A model generated the notes under the pieces. That model worked only from the letters and a program-made list of their open reading frames with translations. It did no database searches and was not told where the DNA came from. Shown here piece after piece: positions 23,556 through 49,300 of a stretch of DNA of 64,000 nucleotides. Within the stretch, counting starts at the first letter, position 1, and every line of letters begins with the position of its first letter. Position numbers and translations under genes: made by a program. Origin of the DNA: Doris montereyensis (lineage: Eukaryota > Mollusca > Gastropoda > Nudibranchia > Dorididae); assembly GCA_037039925.1 (NCBI GenBank), contig JAXRKP010000187.1, positions 286,001-350,000 of the forward strand. Direction: 5' to 3'.

Positions 23556-24892
23556 ATTCAAACGAAACAAACCCATACAGCATTACATGATACATGATTC
23601 ATTTTTTTTTTAAAGCAAACTTGATGTAGAATTTTCCTGTCATTGATGTAGTTTAGAACAAACTGGATTTAAAGCTAAACAGAGAAACTTTTTTGGGCAA
23701 AGGAGCATTAACTCTCAACTTTAAGATCCAGGAGTTAATCTTGTTCACCCGCCGCCCCAAGGATTTCTTTACTTTTTATAACGTGCAGGTCTATTTTTGT
23801 GCACGACTGAATATTATTTTCCCCATTATCTACATTCTTAAGATTGAACAAGTTATTAAACTGTGATCCAAAAAGCCAATACCATTACCCCAGTGTTTTC
23901 TATGATTTATTACATTTTCTGCTTCATCTGAAAGATAACGTCTGGCAGACTTACATGTTCAAACAGTTTCACTGTAAATGTACAGATATAATTATATATA
24001 TATATCTCAACCGATAACATATATATATATCTAATGGCCTCCAAGTAAGGCGTATGGCTTCAACAAACCCTCCCACTGATCTCTGCCCTGGAGGACCAAC
24101 GAAATCAATGTATGTCAAGACTTTCTTGCCAGTTGTCTTCCTTCGCCAACAGTTTTCTTCTCTATGCTCCAAATTGGCTTCCCTTTCTTTCTTTCCCCCC
24201 CCCCCCTTTTTAAACCCACAAAAACAGATATTAAAAATCAACACGTCACAACCTGATAGCAACAACAATAACAAAAATGGCACATGCCCGCTAAGGATGA
24301 AATCTTATCAACAAAAACATAACGGAATGACTCATCATACCAACTGTAAACACAGAGCTGCCAACGCCATGAACAGAAAAAAGTGGGAGATTGCTTGCCA
24401 AAAAGAGGGGGAAAAAAAAAGAAAGTGTACACCTTGTTGCGGGCAGGAGAAACAAAAAAAAAAAAAAAAAAAAAGCTAAAAAGCGCACAATCTCGAAAAA
24501 ATCCACCTTTTTAGTGATAGGTTGGCGGCAATGATAAACACGAATGTTATCTCATTTTATTTCAACATGATGGAAACAAAGAATTGTGTGTATAAGTATA
24601 TAGATCATAATCAAATAATATCAGAAAACACATGCAGGAAAAATCCCCCTTTTCCACAAAAACATGTAGACACATATGTATGGCATAAACACAATTTTGA
24701 TATTCCATAATATTGCGCATGACTAGAAAAGAGAGAATAAACCCAAACATTTTCGCTAACACGACCAAGTCACTTTAGAATGACAGTCATCAAATACTTC
24801 ATCAAATAACTCTCCTGTTTTAGAAAGAATGTTCCAAGTGTACATATTTTTTCTGAATGAGCTCCGAGTAACATGGTGTCATGTGACACACG

Positions 24893-25197
24893 TGTGGCGT
24901 TGGTGTCCTGGTGTCTAAGTTGCTGCACTTTGGATCATGAGGTTCTAAGTTCAAATCCTAGCAAAGCTAGGTTGGACGTTGTGTTCCTTAGGAAAAACGC
25001 TTAACACACATTCCCCCCCCCTCGATTCAAATGTAAATGGGTACAAGCATTAGCTTGGGAGTAAAAGCCTGCATCCGACTAGCATTCCGTCCAGGAGGTG
25101 ATTATTACATCACCCACCTGTGCCACTTCTTGCTATAGAAACCGGGATAAACGTTGGCTCTATGGGCTGCAAGGGCCTTGAAGGAACTATATTTACT
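24893..25197 (+). mobile_element. tRNA-derived SINE, family 1
   Basis: Head ..ggtgtcctggtgtctaagtt.., box B AAGTTCAAATCC, end ..tatgggctgcaagggccttg aaggaacta. A second copy follows at 25472. Confidence 0.8.
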
Positions 25198-25471
25198 TTT
25201 GTTTTTATGTAACTATTGTAACACGTGTACCACTGCCGTCACATCACTGTGCTGCTTCAGAATTCTACAAAGTATCAATGACAGCGTTTCATTTCCATTT
25301 TTAAGTTGACTTCAAGCTGAAAACCTTTAACAAAGACAGTCCTCATTATCCTATTTCTATGCCTCATGACGGCAATTAAGGTGACAAACGTTACTGCTTT
25401 TTAGAGGCATTCATGGATATTTGTGTTCAGAGAAAGCTCTGAGATAAATAATGCAAGTACAAATCCTTTAT

Positions 25472-25722
25472 AGTAGCGTTGGTAGCAGAGTGGTTGTTAG
25501 GCTACCAGACTTGGGATTATGAGGTCCTAAGTTCAAGTCCTAGCAAAGCTAGGTCCGAAATTGTGTTCCTTAGGAAAGAAGCTTAACACATATATTTTAC
25601 CCACTCGACTCGAGTAAAAACCCACATCAGACTAGGGTCCTGTCTAGGAGGTCATTATAATCACCTGTTCCATTTTGCGCTATAGAAACCAGGATACGGT
25701 CCGGTTCTATGAGCCGTATCTT
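25472..25722 (+). mobile_element. tRNA-derived SINE, family 1
   Basis: tagcgttggtagcagagtgg ttgttaggctaccagacttg, box B AAGTTCAAGTCC, ending ..ggttctatgagccgtatct. Same strand as the copy 300 bp upstream. Confidence 0.8.
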
Positions 25723-26302
25723 ACAATTCATTCATTACGTTACAATCATCATCTAAGACAATGAAATTTATATATATATATACACACATGTTTTGTCATT
25801 AACTTACTCAAGAAAAGTTTAAAATGACAAGCAGAACACATCATTCTACGATGTCAAAGTGGTAGTGGAATAACACGCCTCACAGTTTAAAGAAACAATT
25901 GCATATGACTGTATACCTCAATTGAGACAATGAAAGGAAATTTTAACCCCCCCCCCCCCCCCCCCCCCTCAAAGGAATAAAACTCAAACAAAACATAACA
26001 TAAATGTATGAAACTGGACAAAACAAGTACCAAAATTTCTAAACATATCATAATCATCACAGTCCACTGAAACATCACAATACACATCAATTGAAACAAA
26101 TGAGAACAATAAACTGGAAAAAAACAACACAAACCAAAACAACCCAGCTGACAAAAAAAAAAAAAAAAAAAGTACCGCATGCAATGGCATCACAAAATAA
26201 TATTTCTCACGGGTCGAGACGACACTACTATGCAACACGTTCGGAATGTTGTTACAGACAACAAAAGAAAAGAAAGAACAAAAACCCCATTAAAGCTTAT
26301 CG

Positions 26303-39305
<13,003 letters not shown>

Positions 39306-40201
39306 CTTGATTAAATATCACAGCAAAACAAGTCACAAGAGGTCTGGTTCTGGCTCTTCAGTCATGTTCTCATGTTCTAGTTTTTTGCACTTTCTTCAAC
39401 TTGGGCCTTGGGAGAAAGTGGTTTCTATTATAATTATGCTACATTTCGGGTCACTGTTCTCCGAGTATGATGCCTTCGCTTAACATGGCGCATTGATATA
39501 GAATCTAGATCTATGATTGATAAAGGCTATTGTATAGCCCTTATAGGCTATAAGTTTATAAACGTGGCATTGGATGGACAAATTGCCGGCATTGACAATA
39601 AATTTTTCGAGGTCTGATTTAAGAGGATATCGGAATCAAAGCTTGACAAGATCCAGATCTGAGAAAATCCTACAAGAGAACAGGAGTTGCATGTGTTTCT
39701 TCGGTGTTAAAATGGTCTGGATTTATTATTCAGATATAATGTTTAGCAGAAACATTTAGGCATAGAGACAAATTTACTTATTCGAACATAAGGATACCGG
39801 TACACGAAATTTTGAGTGGTAGCGATTCACTCTCACAGGCTAGGCCTAAGGTGTACTATGTAATAAATCCATGATTGCTTTTGCTGTAAGAGGCTTTAAT
39901 CAGCATGTCGCTCAGGATGTTAACAACAAACAACATTGATGACTACGTATTAAAAATAGTTATGACAATTCTGTACTCTTGGGAATCCAATGACATACAG
40001 GTACATGACGTTTAGCAAACTGCGGTGAAACGAAACATTTGGTGCCTTTTGGATGGGTGTGATATCACATGAGTAGTCATTTTCATTTAAATGAAGTTTT
40101 CATCATGTATTCATTTCACACTACACTCAAGGAAAACTAGTAAGCCTTTCATTTAGTGAATCTATTAAATATGATGTACATAACCTTTTTAAAATCATGT
40201 T

Positions 40202-40203
<2 letters not shown>

Positions 40204-40277
<74 letters not shown>
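40204..40277. repeat. (CT)n microsatellite
   Basis: About 35 CT units with a few TTTC interruptions. Confidence 0.97.
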
Positions 40278-40283
<6 letters not shown>

Positions 40284-40429
40284 AAGCTATTCGCTCTTTT
40301 TCACATCATTTCTTCTATCACTACGCCCTAGACGTCCCTATTACTAGTACATAATAGTACATATATCAGTACTGTATGATACCTTAATTAGTGTTTAGAT
40401 CTAGATTTAGATTCTAGATATTTCTCGTT

Positions 40430-40525
40430 TGCTGTCTGACGAAGGGTTATACCCGAAACGTCACGTGTTTGTTCTGTCTTTATTAGTGGAGTTGTCACCA
40501 ATTGTCGTTTTTCACCTAGTACATG
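40430..40525 (+). mobile_element. Penelope-like element terminus with hammerhead-like core
   Basis: tgctgtctgacgaagggtta tacccgaaacgtcacgtg shows CTGACGA, a short GGGT/ACCC stem and GAAAC, the layout of hammerhead motifs known in Penelope-like retroelement ends. The following tgtttgttctgtctttatta gtggagttgtcac is shared with 31231-31286. No Penelope reverse transcriptase was found nearby. Confidence 0.6.
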
Positions 40526-43302
40526 ATAGGGACTTCTAGACTACGCCCGTGCTAGCCTTTACCTCTCTGCAGATGACGGCGACACAATTGCTTCCTATAT
40601 TTATTTCCACATCCTAGAAATTCGCCAACAGTAACAATATAACATCCTACAATGATTTGAATATACAGAAAATGTATTTCAATTTATCCTCCTAATTTTT
40701 AAATAATTAGATTAATTATGGAAAACATATAAATTAATTAATGGGATGCTTTTGTGTTTTTTTTTTTTTTTTATGATCAATCTAAATGTCTGGGCTCCGG
40801 ACGGAAATGGAATACAACTCTTTAATCAAAGAAAAGCAGTAGTCTGAGTGAAGAATTCCCATGTTTATATTTATAGCCATTATATTTATTTATTTTCGAG
40901 CCGAGAGGCAGCATACACGCATTCAACTGAATTTATAACTGTCATGGCTTGAAAGAGTAAGCTGCACGGTGTAAGTGATAGAATGTCTTCACAAATTGTA
41001 CCTAAAACATGCAAAAATTGAGAAAAATGAAACTGGAATCTTAAGTCGATCTAGAGTTTTGATCTAGATATCTAGAAAGAATCATCTAGATCTAAATTCT
41101 TATGATTCTAGGACTGAATCATATTCACAGTGAATGATCATGCATTCAATGATTCATGGTCCTGATCTGATGATCGACATCCCCAATGATCAATGGTCCT
41201 AGAAGTCAATCGTACAGTACACTAGGAATAGATCTAGATCTAATTCTAGTAAGACCTGAACATGGTGCGATCTAGAGTGCTGTCTCTTCATATCTTATAA
41301 TCTTGTTTAATCCTATTCAGGAACATTGTGTATTATATTTAAGAGTTATCGATCTTCTTTTTTAGCAATACATGAGGTGACGAAGTGGGGATGCTCACTG
41401 CTCAGCGAACTTATTTATGTCTGTGAAAGTTCTGGTCCAACCATATTGAACGGTGTGTACAGTTAGGGGTGGTATTGATGCAATCGTACACAAGTAAAGG
41501 GGTCGCCGGGGGGGGGGGGGGGGGGTGTCCTGCTATCATACACCCATGATTGAGAACATTTAATTTCAAATCTTATCTAGATATTTCTCTAGATCTAGTG
41601 TTTACAAAAGAGGTTTATTTAGATCTAGCTCTGATTTATGGGTACTCCTTAACCCGCATGGTTGCACATTCAACTGTGTGTTCGCGATTCACTTTGCCTA
41701 GACGATTCTTACGTCAGTGAATGGAGTTGCCTGAGCCTAATGGCTGGTTTATGTTTTTGTGCTGGGATATGGATTAAACATCCATGTAACTTTATAACTT
41801 GTGATGTTTAGATGTGATACCTATGGCAGGTTTCACACAATGGTCCATCCCCATTTCCCTCTTTTGTCAAAATGTACATGTTATATTTTTTACAAGTGTT
41901 TTTCTTTCACTCCAGATCATAAAACAGCGCTTCTATGTATTTTTCAACTGTTTTTTTTCAGCTCTTACTGTGTGTTCATTTGTAGACCACAGTTGTTACA
42001 TAATAACGAAAATCTGAAACCTGCCTCACGTGATCACTGCAAAAGATATAAAAAAATTTAGAACTCGCCAAATTTTCTTTGAACATGGAATTAAAGAAAA
42101 CAGAATAAAAGGTCGTTGACCTCACCTACATTAAGGTGAAAAAGGACTTATTAAAAAGAGGGAAATGCCATCAGTCTCAATTGCTGACGTTCGCACCCAA
42201 AAAATATTCACAAAACACACAAATTGAAAGCAAATTTCACAATATTATGTTTTTTATATCTGCGATGTCAAAGCTATACATGGACCAAATGTTAAGAAGA
42301 TTCATCAATTAGACTTTGAGAAAGATTAATTGAAGGGTTCAAGTTATCATTGGGACCCATTTTTGTGAAACCTGCCCTACATATTCTGATAAAGTGTTAT
42401 TAATAAACCAAGAAACACTGTTGAGCTTGAAAGAGCTACCCTAAAGCCATGATAAATAAAGAGCAAAATACGATGGGCAGCTTTGGTCAATTTGCCTAAG
42501 AAAAGCCCCTACAATGCTTCCTCTACTATCATGTCTAAATTGCAACACATTTTCTCTTTGTAGCATCAATAACACACCCCAAAACCCACGCTATTTACAG
42601 AAAATACCATTTTAGTGTGTGAAGAGGAGGTCAAGACAATTCACTTTAATAAAACCTTTTCGTTCTCTGTAACAGAAGGGTCTATTCTTTGCATCTCATC
42701 TTGAAACCTTACTCCTCCTTTTTATTTGGACTCTACTTTTACTTACTTTGAGGTTGAGGTTCAGTAGGCCTTTTTTACGAAAACACCCGGTCTGTCATGA
42801 TCAAGTGATAGTAATTGAAAGACGAGAAAGGCATCTGAGCATGCTCAAAGCTCAACCATTGACTTTATCACAGTATTACGTGTGGCATCAATCGCAGAGT
42901 GGTTGGTGCTGTGAATACAAACAACCTTGGGATAACTTACAACCTTCATGCAAAGTATGGTTACTCAAAATTATATATATATATATAGATTATGTGCACT
43001 GTAAATAATTGCCCTTTGAGGATAATTAGAAAGTTTTTTTTAATTGAATTGAATTGAATCAGGGCGTAAAAGAAGTTTCAGTGAGTTCAAGATTATTTAC
43101 CTTTTCTTTATTTCAGATACACAGAGGATCAAGTTGGCTATGAAATTTTAAACTTTCTATCGAGAGGACTTTCAGACCAGCAATTCATTTCAGAGAGGTT
43201 CATTTTAAAGAAAGCCAAAGTTCGATATCTCCATTATTAAACCTGGATAAAGAAAAAGGAAAAAAGCCTACGTTTGCAGCATTTGTCATTGGAAGCGCAA
43301 AA

Positions 43303-43323
43303 ATGGGCAACGGAATGAACAAA
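43303..43323 (+). CDS. DUSP22: DUSP22 exon 1, myristoylation peptide
   Basis: Seven codons, MGNGMNK, ending at donor GTAAGT. The start context GCAAAAATGGGC is good. Upstream, TTTATTTCAG at 43107-43116 could be an acceptor for a 5' UTR intron, but no in-frame coding lies there. Confidence 0.93.
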
Positions 43324-46300
43324 GTAAGTAATTATTGCAAGTTCGATTTTCGAGATTTTGAAGTTTAAATTCATATCGTCCGCATTTAATTTCAATTTTC
43401 TTCGACCAACCTGAACTCTTCTTGCGTAATAATGAACGATGTCTTGGGTATAATTTTTGCGCATAATGGAAAAGTATTCAGTTCACATTTGGTGACCACA
43501 CGCTTATGATATTCAGAACAATAAATATGGTGAAAAAGAATAATATAATATGGTCATTTAATTGGTATTTCCGCAACTGCCGACAGGTAAGGCTTGCGTT
43601 GCCTTCTGACCGGTAGCTGACCTCGGTCAATGTGACCTAACTGGTGGACAGAAGAAACTTAAAGGTACAGGTTTTCGACGCCGTGATACATATATTATAT
43701 CTATCGATCTTGACAACACATTTTAATGAAATACTCAAATTTCCGATTGACAAATCTAAAAAAAAGTGCAACAGGCAAAAATAAAAAACCCAACTTATTT
43801 GACTTTCAGTGTTATTAGCCTCGCAATTTATTACTTACCCTTTGTCCACATGCTGTGTGTATTATTTGGTATTGAAAATATCAGTTAAAACTAAGAAGAA
43901 TGGAGTATCAGAGTTGCCGACCAGTAAAAACATATTTAGTATGTTGGGTTTTTTTTTGGGCTTCGAGATGTAGGTCTGTATTTACCTTGAAAAGTATGTA
44001 TATACGGCAGGATTAATTAATTATTCTGTGTTAAGAGACCCCTAAGTAACCAATGTTCTTAAGTCTAATAAATACCCTGAAATTCTATATCTTTTTTTCA
44101 TATATCGAGCATCTGTTGTTTTTTTTTCTCTAATGTTTTCCTTCATCCTTTTCCTGCAATTTTGTAAGATTCTGCCTGGGCTGTATGTTGGAAACTTCCG
44201 AGATGCTAAGGATGTGAAGCAGCTCACGGAAAATAACATCACCCACATCTTGTCCATCCACGACAATGCAAAGAAAATTCTGGAGGTATTACTTAGCAAC
44301 GTGTTTTTCTCTATAAGACCCTACACAATGCATGTGAAGTTTTAGTCTTTCAGTTTTCCTATTTTTTAAATTTAATTACATCTCAACTCAAGGTAGTTGA
44401 TTTATGGGGCATATATCACAAGACGAATCGTTTCATTTGAAGAATTTCAAGTTATATAAAAATCGTAGGTTTGAAATAGAAATAGTATCACAAGAAATCT
44501 GTTTTTTTTACTTTTCATGCTCCTGATTCAACCATTCTGTGTCTACTGAAAATTATCACCCACGTTATTCTTTTAAGTAGAAAGATGACAGCATAGCTGC
44601 CAACCAGTACGTAAAAAGCGTATTTAGTAAAAATTTTGCTTTGAGTCCGTATGTCTGTATTTACTTTGAAAAATACATATATTGAAGGTTCACTGTACTT
44701 TTTAAAGAAACCCTAAGCTAATGGAGAAATTATGGTGAAAATCCAGAGACACCATTCTGGGTTCGCAAAATTACAGTAATACTTCACCAAAATAGCTAGC
44801 AATCAACAGACTTTTTATTATTTCCCTTTACGGCAAATTATCAAGCTACAATCAGTTCGCGCTGCCAAAGTCTGTTTTTCGATTTGAAAAGGTTGGCAGT
44901 TATGTAACAGCAACAGGCCATAATAAGCATTTTGAAATGAAATTTGTTTTGTTATAAAAATCCTGTCTGATTTCTTATCTTTTTTTGTTAAAACACCCCA
45001 CTTCCCCCCAGTGTCTCGATACTTTTGAACATTTTCCAATCACACATTCAACGATGCTATTAGGAGTAGAATGATAAACTTGAAGAGATGGTGAAATAAT
45101 GTGCTGCTATGCGTTCAATTGATTCTAAATGTTATGAGCTTGGTGCAGATTTTTGTTTGCAGTCAATTGAGGGAAATTTTATGGGTGTTATGGTTAAAGA
45201 AAATTTGAAGTACAGTAGTGACCGCCTAAATGCCCGCTACCTAAATGCCCGCAATCTCAGTGAGAATTTTTTTCTATATCAATTACCCCTCTAAATGCCC
45301 GTTTGAAAACCAAGATTTTCGCTTAAATGCCCGGTCTCAACGACAACTGCAGTTATCTTTTTCTCCAACGTATCATAAAATACGTCTGTAATTGATTAAA
45401 TATTCTGTTTTTCTTTATCATATATTTAATCCTATCGCTAATCTAATAGGGCTTATGCCCGTCAACAATTCATTGTAGAACCTAATGTACTAAACGTTGA
45501 CCAATCTTCTCTTCATAAGTCCACCCAATGTACAGCACATACTTTGTCCCATTGGATTGCCCACATCTCTTTCTTGATGTCGTAAGTGGCATGCAATCAC
45601 CTGGCGACTTTAGACCGGACGCTCATCACAATCGAGGGACAAGGTGTGAACAGTTTTATTGCCGTATTGGCCGTATCCAATTTGACTTCGGGTCTTCGTG
45701 GCGAGAGACGGTCAACCCATCCGCGTGCTCACTATCTCAATGTTAAAGAGCGTAATGGTTTCCAAGTTTCCCTTTTTCTGGCATTATGTTTTTCGTACAG
45801 CTGATGACTTTTCCAAAAGCAAACAATCTGGCTATGAATCTTTATCCTTGTCTGTCTGTTGTCTTAATTTTAACGTGAGGATTATGAATCGAAGGAGTTG
45901 TTAGATTCGTGTTAATTTATTCACACATTGGTCCCATTGGATGAGGCTTTTCTTTATCCAGTTTTTCTCATCCAAATTTGTTTAATTACTTAAGTCATAG
46001 GTCTCGTGATTAAATAAGTTACGTGATTGTAGTGTAGGTTATGCCAGTTAATGAGGAAGCATTGGATCAGGTCCTTTTTTTCTTAGCCTCCATAGCAACA
46101 ACTTGAATTTTGCACAGCTACATACAGATCTACATTTTGAAAATAAAAATGAATAAACCAGGAAATGATTTTCAAAAGAAGCTTCAAATCCTGGACGAAA
46201 TTGGCAAGTCACTAGGGAAACCCAACGTCACAGAAATAGGCCTACCCTCAAATTGTTGCCCCTGACCTACTTTCGCCTAAATGCCCATTTTGTCTGCTTC

Positions 46301-49300
46301 CTAAGAACCGGGCATTTAGGCGGTCACTACAGTAATTAAAAAATATATCTGCTACGATTTAGTTTTAAGTCTAGGGCATTGCATGGACGAAGAAAGCATT
46401 GAGCACGGATGAAAAATCTCCAGCTTTAGTCGGAAATCTGGTTTTTGGAGATCAGACAGCTTTTCAGGCTGCTTAGTTACTGTTTGAACCTTTTCATTTC
46501 TGATTGTTTTTAGTTAACTCCTATTAATGCTACTTATTTTACAAGGATCGGTATCAGGTTAACCGTAAATGAGAGGTGTTTATTAATGCTAATAACCATC
46601 TTTTAAAATTTTTTTTATGATTTGCCCACTGGCTCTGATTTTCAGGCTTTCTGAAGAATTTATGCTGGCATCCCTGATTAGAGGAGATAACTGCCAGAAT
46701 TTTATTTCGTGACTTCACTGGTTTGTGTGGCGGCGTCTTTGGCCGAGTGGATAGGCTGCCAGATTTGGGATCATGAGGCTCCTGGTTTGAGTCGAAGCGA
46801 AAGCTAGGCCCGGCGTGGGGTTCCTTGGGAAAGACACTTACCACGCATTTTGCCCACTCGACCTAGGTGCAAATGGGTACAAGCACCAGCTTGGGAGTAG
46901 CGTCCTGTCTAGGAGATGATTGTTATCACCTGTTCCCCTCCACGCTATAGAAACCCGAATAAGCTCTGACTCTATGGGCCGTAATGGCCTTGAAGGAACT
47001 TTTTTGTAGACTTGTTTGTACCCTGATACATTGTCTTATAGACTGATATGACATTTCGATTCAATAAACTTCAATTTCCAGGACAAGGAATACCTCTGTA
47101 TCTTAGCTTCCGACTCTCCAGATCAGGACCTGAGTAAATTCTTTCCTCAAGTTGTGAGATTCATACACAAGGCAAGACTGGGAGGCGGATCTGTATTAGT
47201 ACATTGGTAAGATGAAGATCTGTTTATTTACCCTTGCTGTCCAATGCGCCTTATTACGCCTGCTAAAATCCTTCCCCGATCAGTTCAATACACCCGAATA
47301 TGACCAGACTGATACCAAAAGTACCTGTGTGGTTTGGAGCTCATTAACGTTGAAATTACAATTAGTGAGTTGATTCTGTTGCTTTCAGGAAGAAGAGGGT
47401 AACTCATAGCAAAAGTATCAGTCTTCTTGATTTCAATAGCTTCACTGGTCATCAAACTGTTAATTTTTTTAAGACAGACAAGATTTCTTGGCAATTACAC
47501 ACCTGCCGTAAAAGGGTGTTTGCTTTTCTCAGATCCTTGTGGAAAATAAATGTTTTAGGCAGCACAGAGGCCCATGATATAAATTTTGAAAGTGAAGCAG
47601 ATTTTGCTGTTGAGTTTGAGAATGACAGCTGTTTAGATCTAGAACTATATCAAGATGAAAATTCTACTGCTGAATGAGGGTCACGATATTTCCCTGAACC
47701 ATCAACTTCTGAGTGATCTAACGAACTGAACAGTATCAATGATAATAAAGGTGCATGTCATTTATCAAATAAAAGAGAAACTATTGTAGAATCTAAAGGT
47801 AATTAAAAAAAATTAAGTTGTTTCAGGTAGTGTATGCACAAGAAATATTTGACTGGCACCATGTTGTGACCTTGCACAAGTTATTTCCCTTTGCTTAGAC
47901 ATATAGGACAAATGACCTTATTATGACTTGGACAGCAATGGGTTGTAGATATTATATCGGTGTACACGCAATCAGTGAATAAAGCAATGACAACAGCTAA
48001 TTCAGTATAACGCTCTTGGCATAGGTCACCAAAATCCAATTTAAAATACCAATGAAAAGGCAGACCTTGGAGAAAGTGGGAAGAAGATATAAAATAGGCA
48101 CTTAAGCAAAGAAACTTAACTGTCATGCTGAAGGAAAGCATAAAAAAATGTCAGGACAGAGTAGTCTGGAGAAAGGTTATGGGTGATTTCGGGTAACTTC
48201 TATTTTCTTTGCTCCATGGGTTGCTGAGGTCTTCGTTGGTGACCCTACCTCACCTGTCTGTCTATCTGCTGCGTATAAACAGGTTTGTATTTATAAAAAA
48301 AGAAACTGTTCATTTACACATACATTGTTGTGTTTTTTGTTTTTAACTGAAAAAAACTGTTCATTTACACATACATTGTTGTGTTTTTTGTTTTAAAGCT
48401 TAAAATGGCGGACATCTCTAAATAAAGTTTTTCACGTTGTTTTTTTTTCCTCCTGTTTCTCTTCACCGATCTCATTTATTTAGCCTTGCAGGTGTATCTA
48501 GAAGTGTGACCGTCACAGCAGCGTACATCATGACTGTCACAGACCTGAAGTGGAGAGACGCTCTCAACTCCATCAGAGGAGCTCGCAGTGTGGCCAATCC
48601 CAACTTTGGTTTCCAGAAACAGCTCCAAAACTACGAGAGTGACCACTTAGAAGAGGTGACACCTTGAAACTGAAATGGACTTGTAGTTCAAAAGGACGTA
48701 ATTGTGACTTAGGCGCGCCATTGAAATGACCCCTTCAATTGTTACATTGTCCCAACTACACATTTGAGGATTTTTGAGTCATAATCATAATCATGATCAG
48801 ATTAACAGTTGTGGGGTGTCCTGTCTCGCAAAGCAAAAATTGTAAAAACCAACTTTGGTCTATGTCTGTCACAAATTTCCCTTGCATTTTGTCCTAACTT
48901 TTTATTTGTTTTTCGAGTAGAGAACGTTACAACCTTTTTTTGCTCAAAATGAGTTTATCTGTAGTTGGGTGAATATAATTTTGTCGATGGCTAGTCTTAG
49001 TCTAGATAGTACGTTGGGTTTATATAAATAGGCAGATACTTCGTACGTAGTGCCACATTCCATATAATTATATGTTAAATATAGTTTTATGCATTTCTTA
49101 TCATTAAATATTCTTTAAATGTCTTTTATCGTTCAATCACAAATTATTCTGTTGCAAATTTTTTATAACGGTAGAAATCTATATTTCAATAAGTTGGTGG
49201 GCGGTTTGAATGTGCAAGTGCTACAGGTAGGTCCTGCTTCTGTCCTTTCACTCTTTCTCTTACCTGTCTTTTCATCTTGCTGTTTTTCTCAATTCACCCT

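Larger units (their letters stand above)
39306..43302. other. Divergent intergenic region between STX16 and DUSP22
   Basis: Four kilobases between the two start codons. I see no further gene. It contains a (CT)n run, a Penelope-like terminus, a poly-G run (41509-41526) and many AGATCTAGA-like words, and must hold both promoters. No clear TATA box or CpG island was visible by eye. Confidence 0.6.

Noticed and set aside
45528..45904. Open frames inside the 45.2 kb TIR element
   Set aside because: Three short overlapping frames with no transposase motif; no evidence of a gene.
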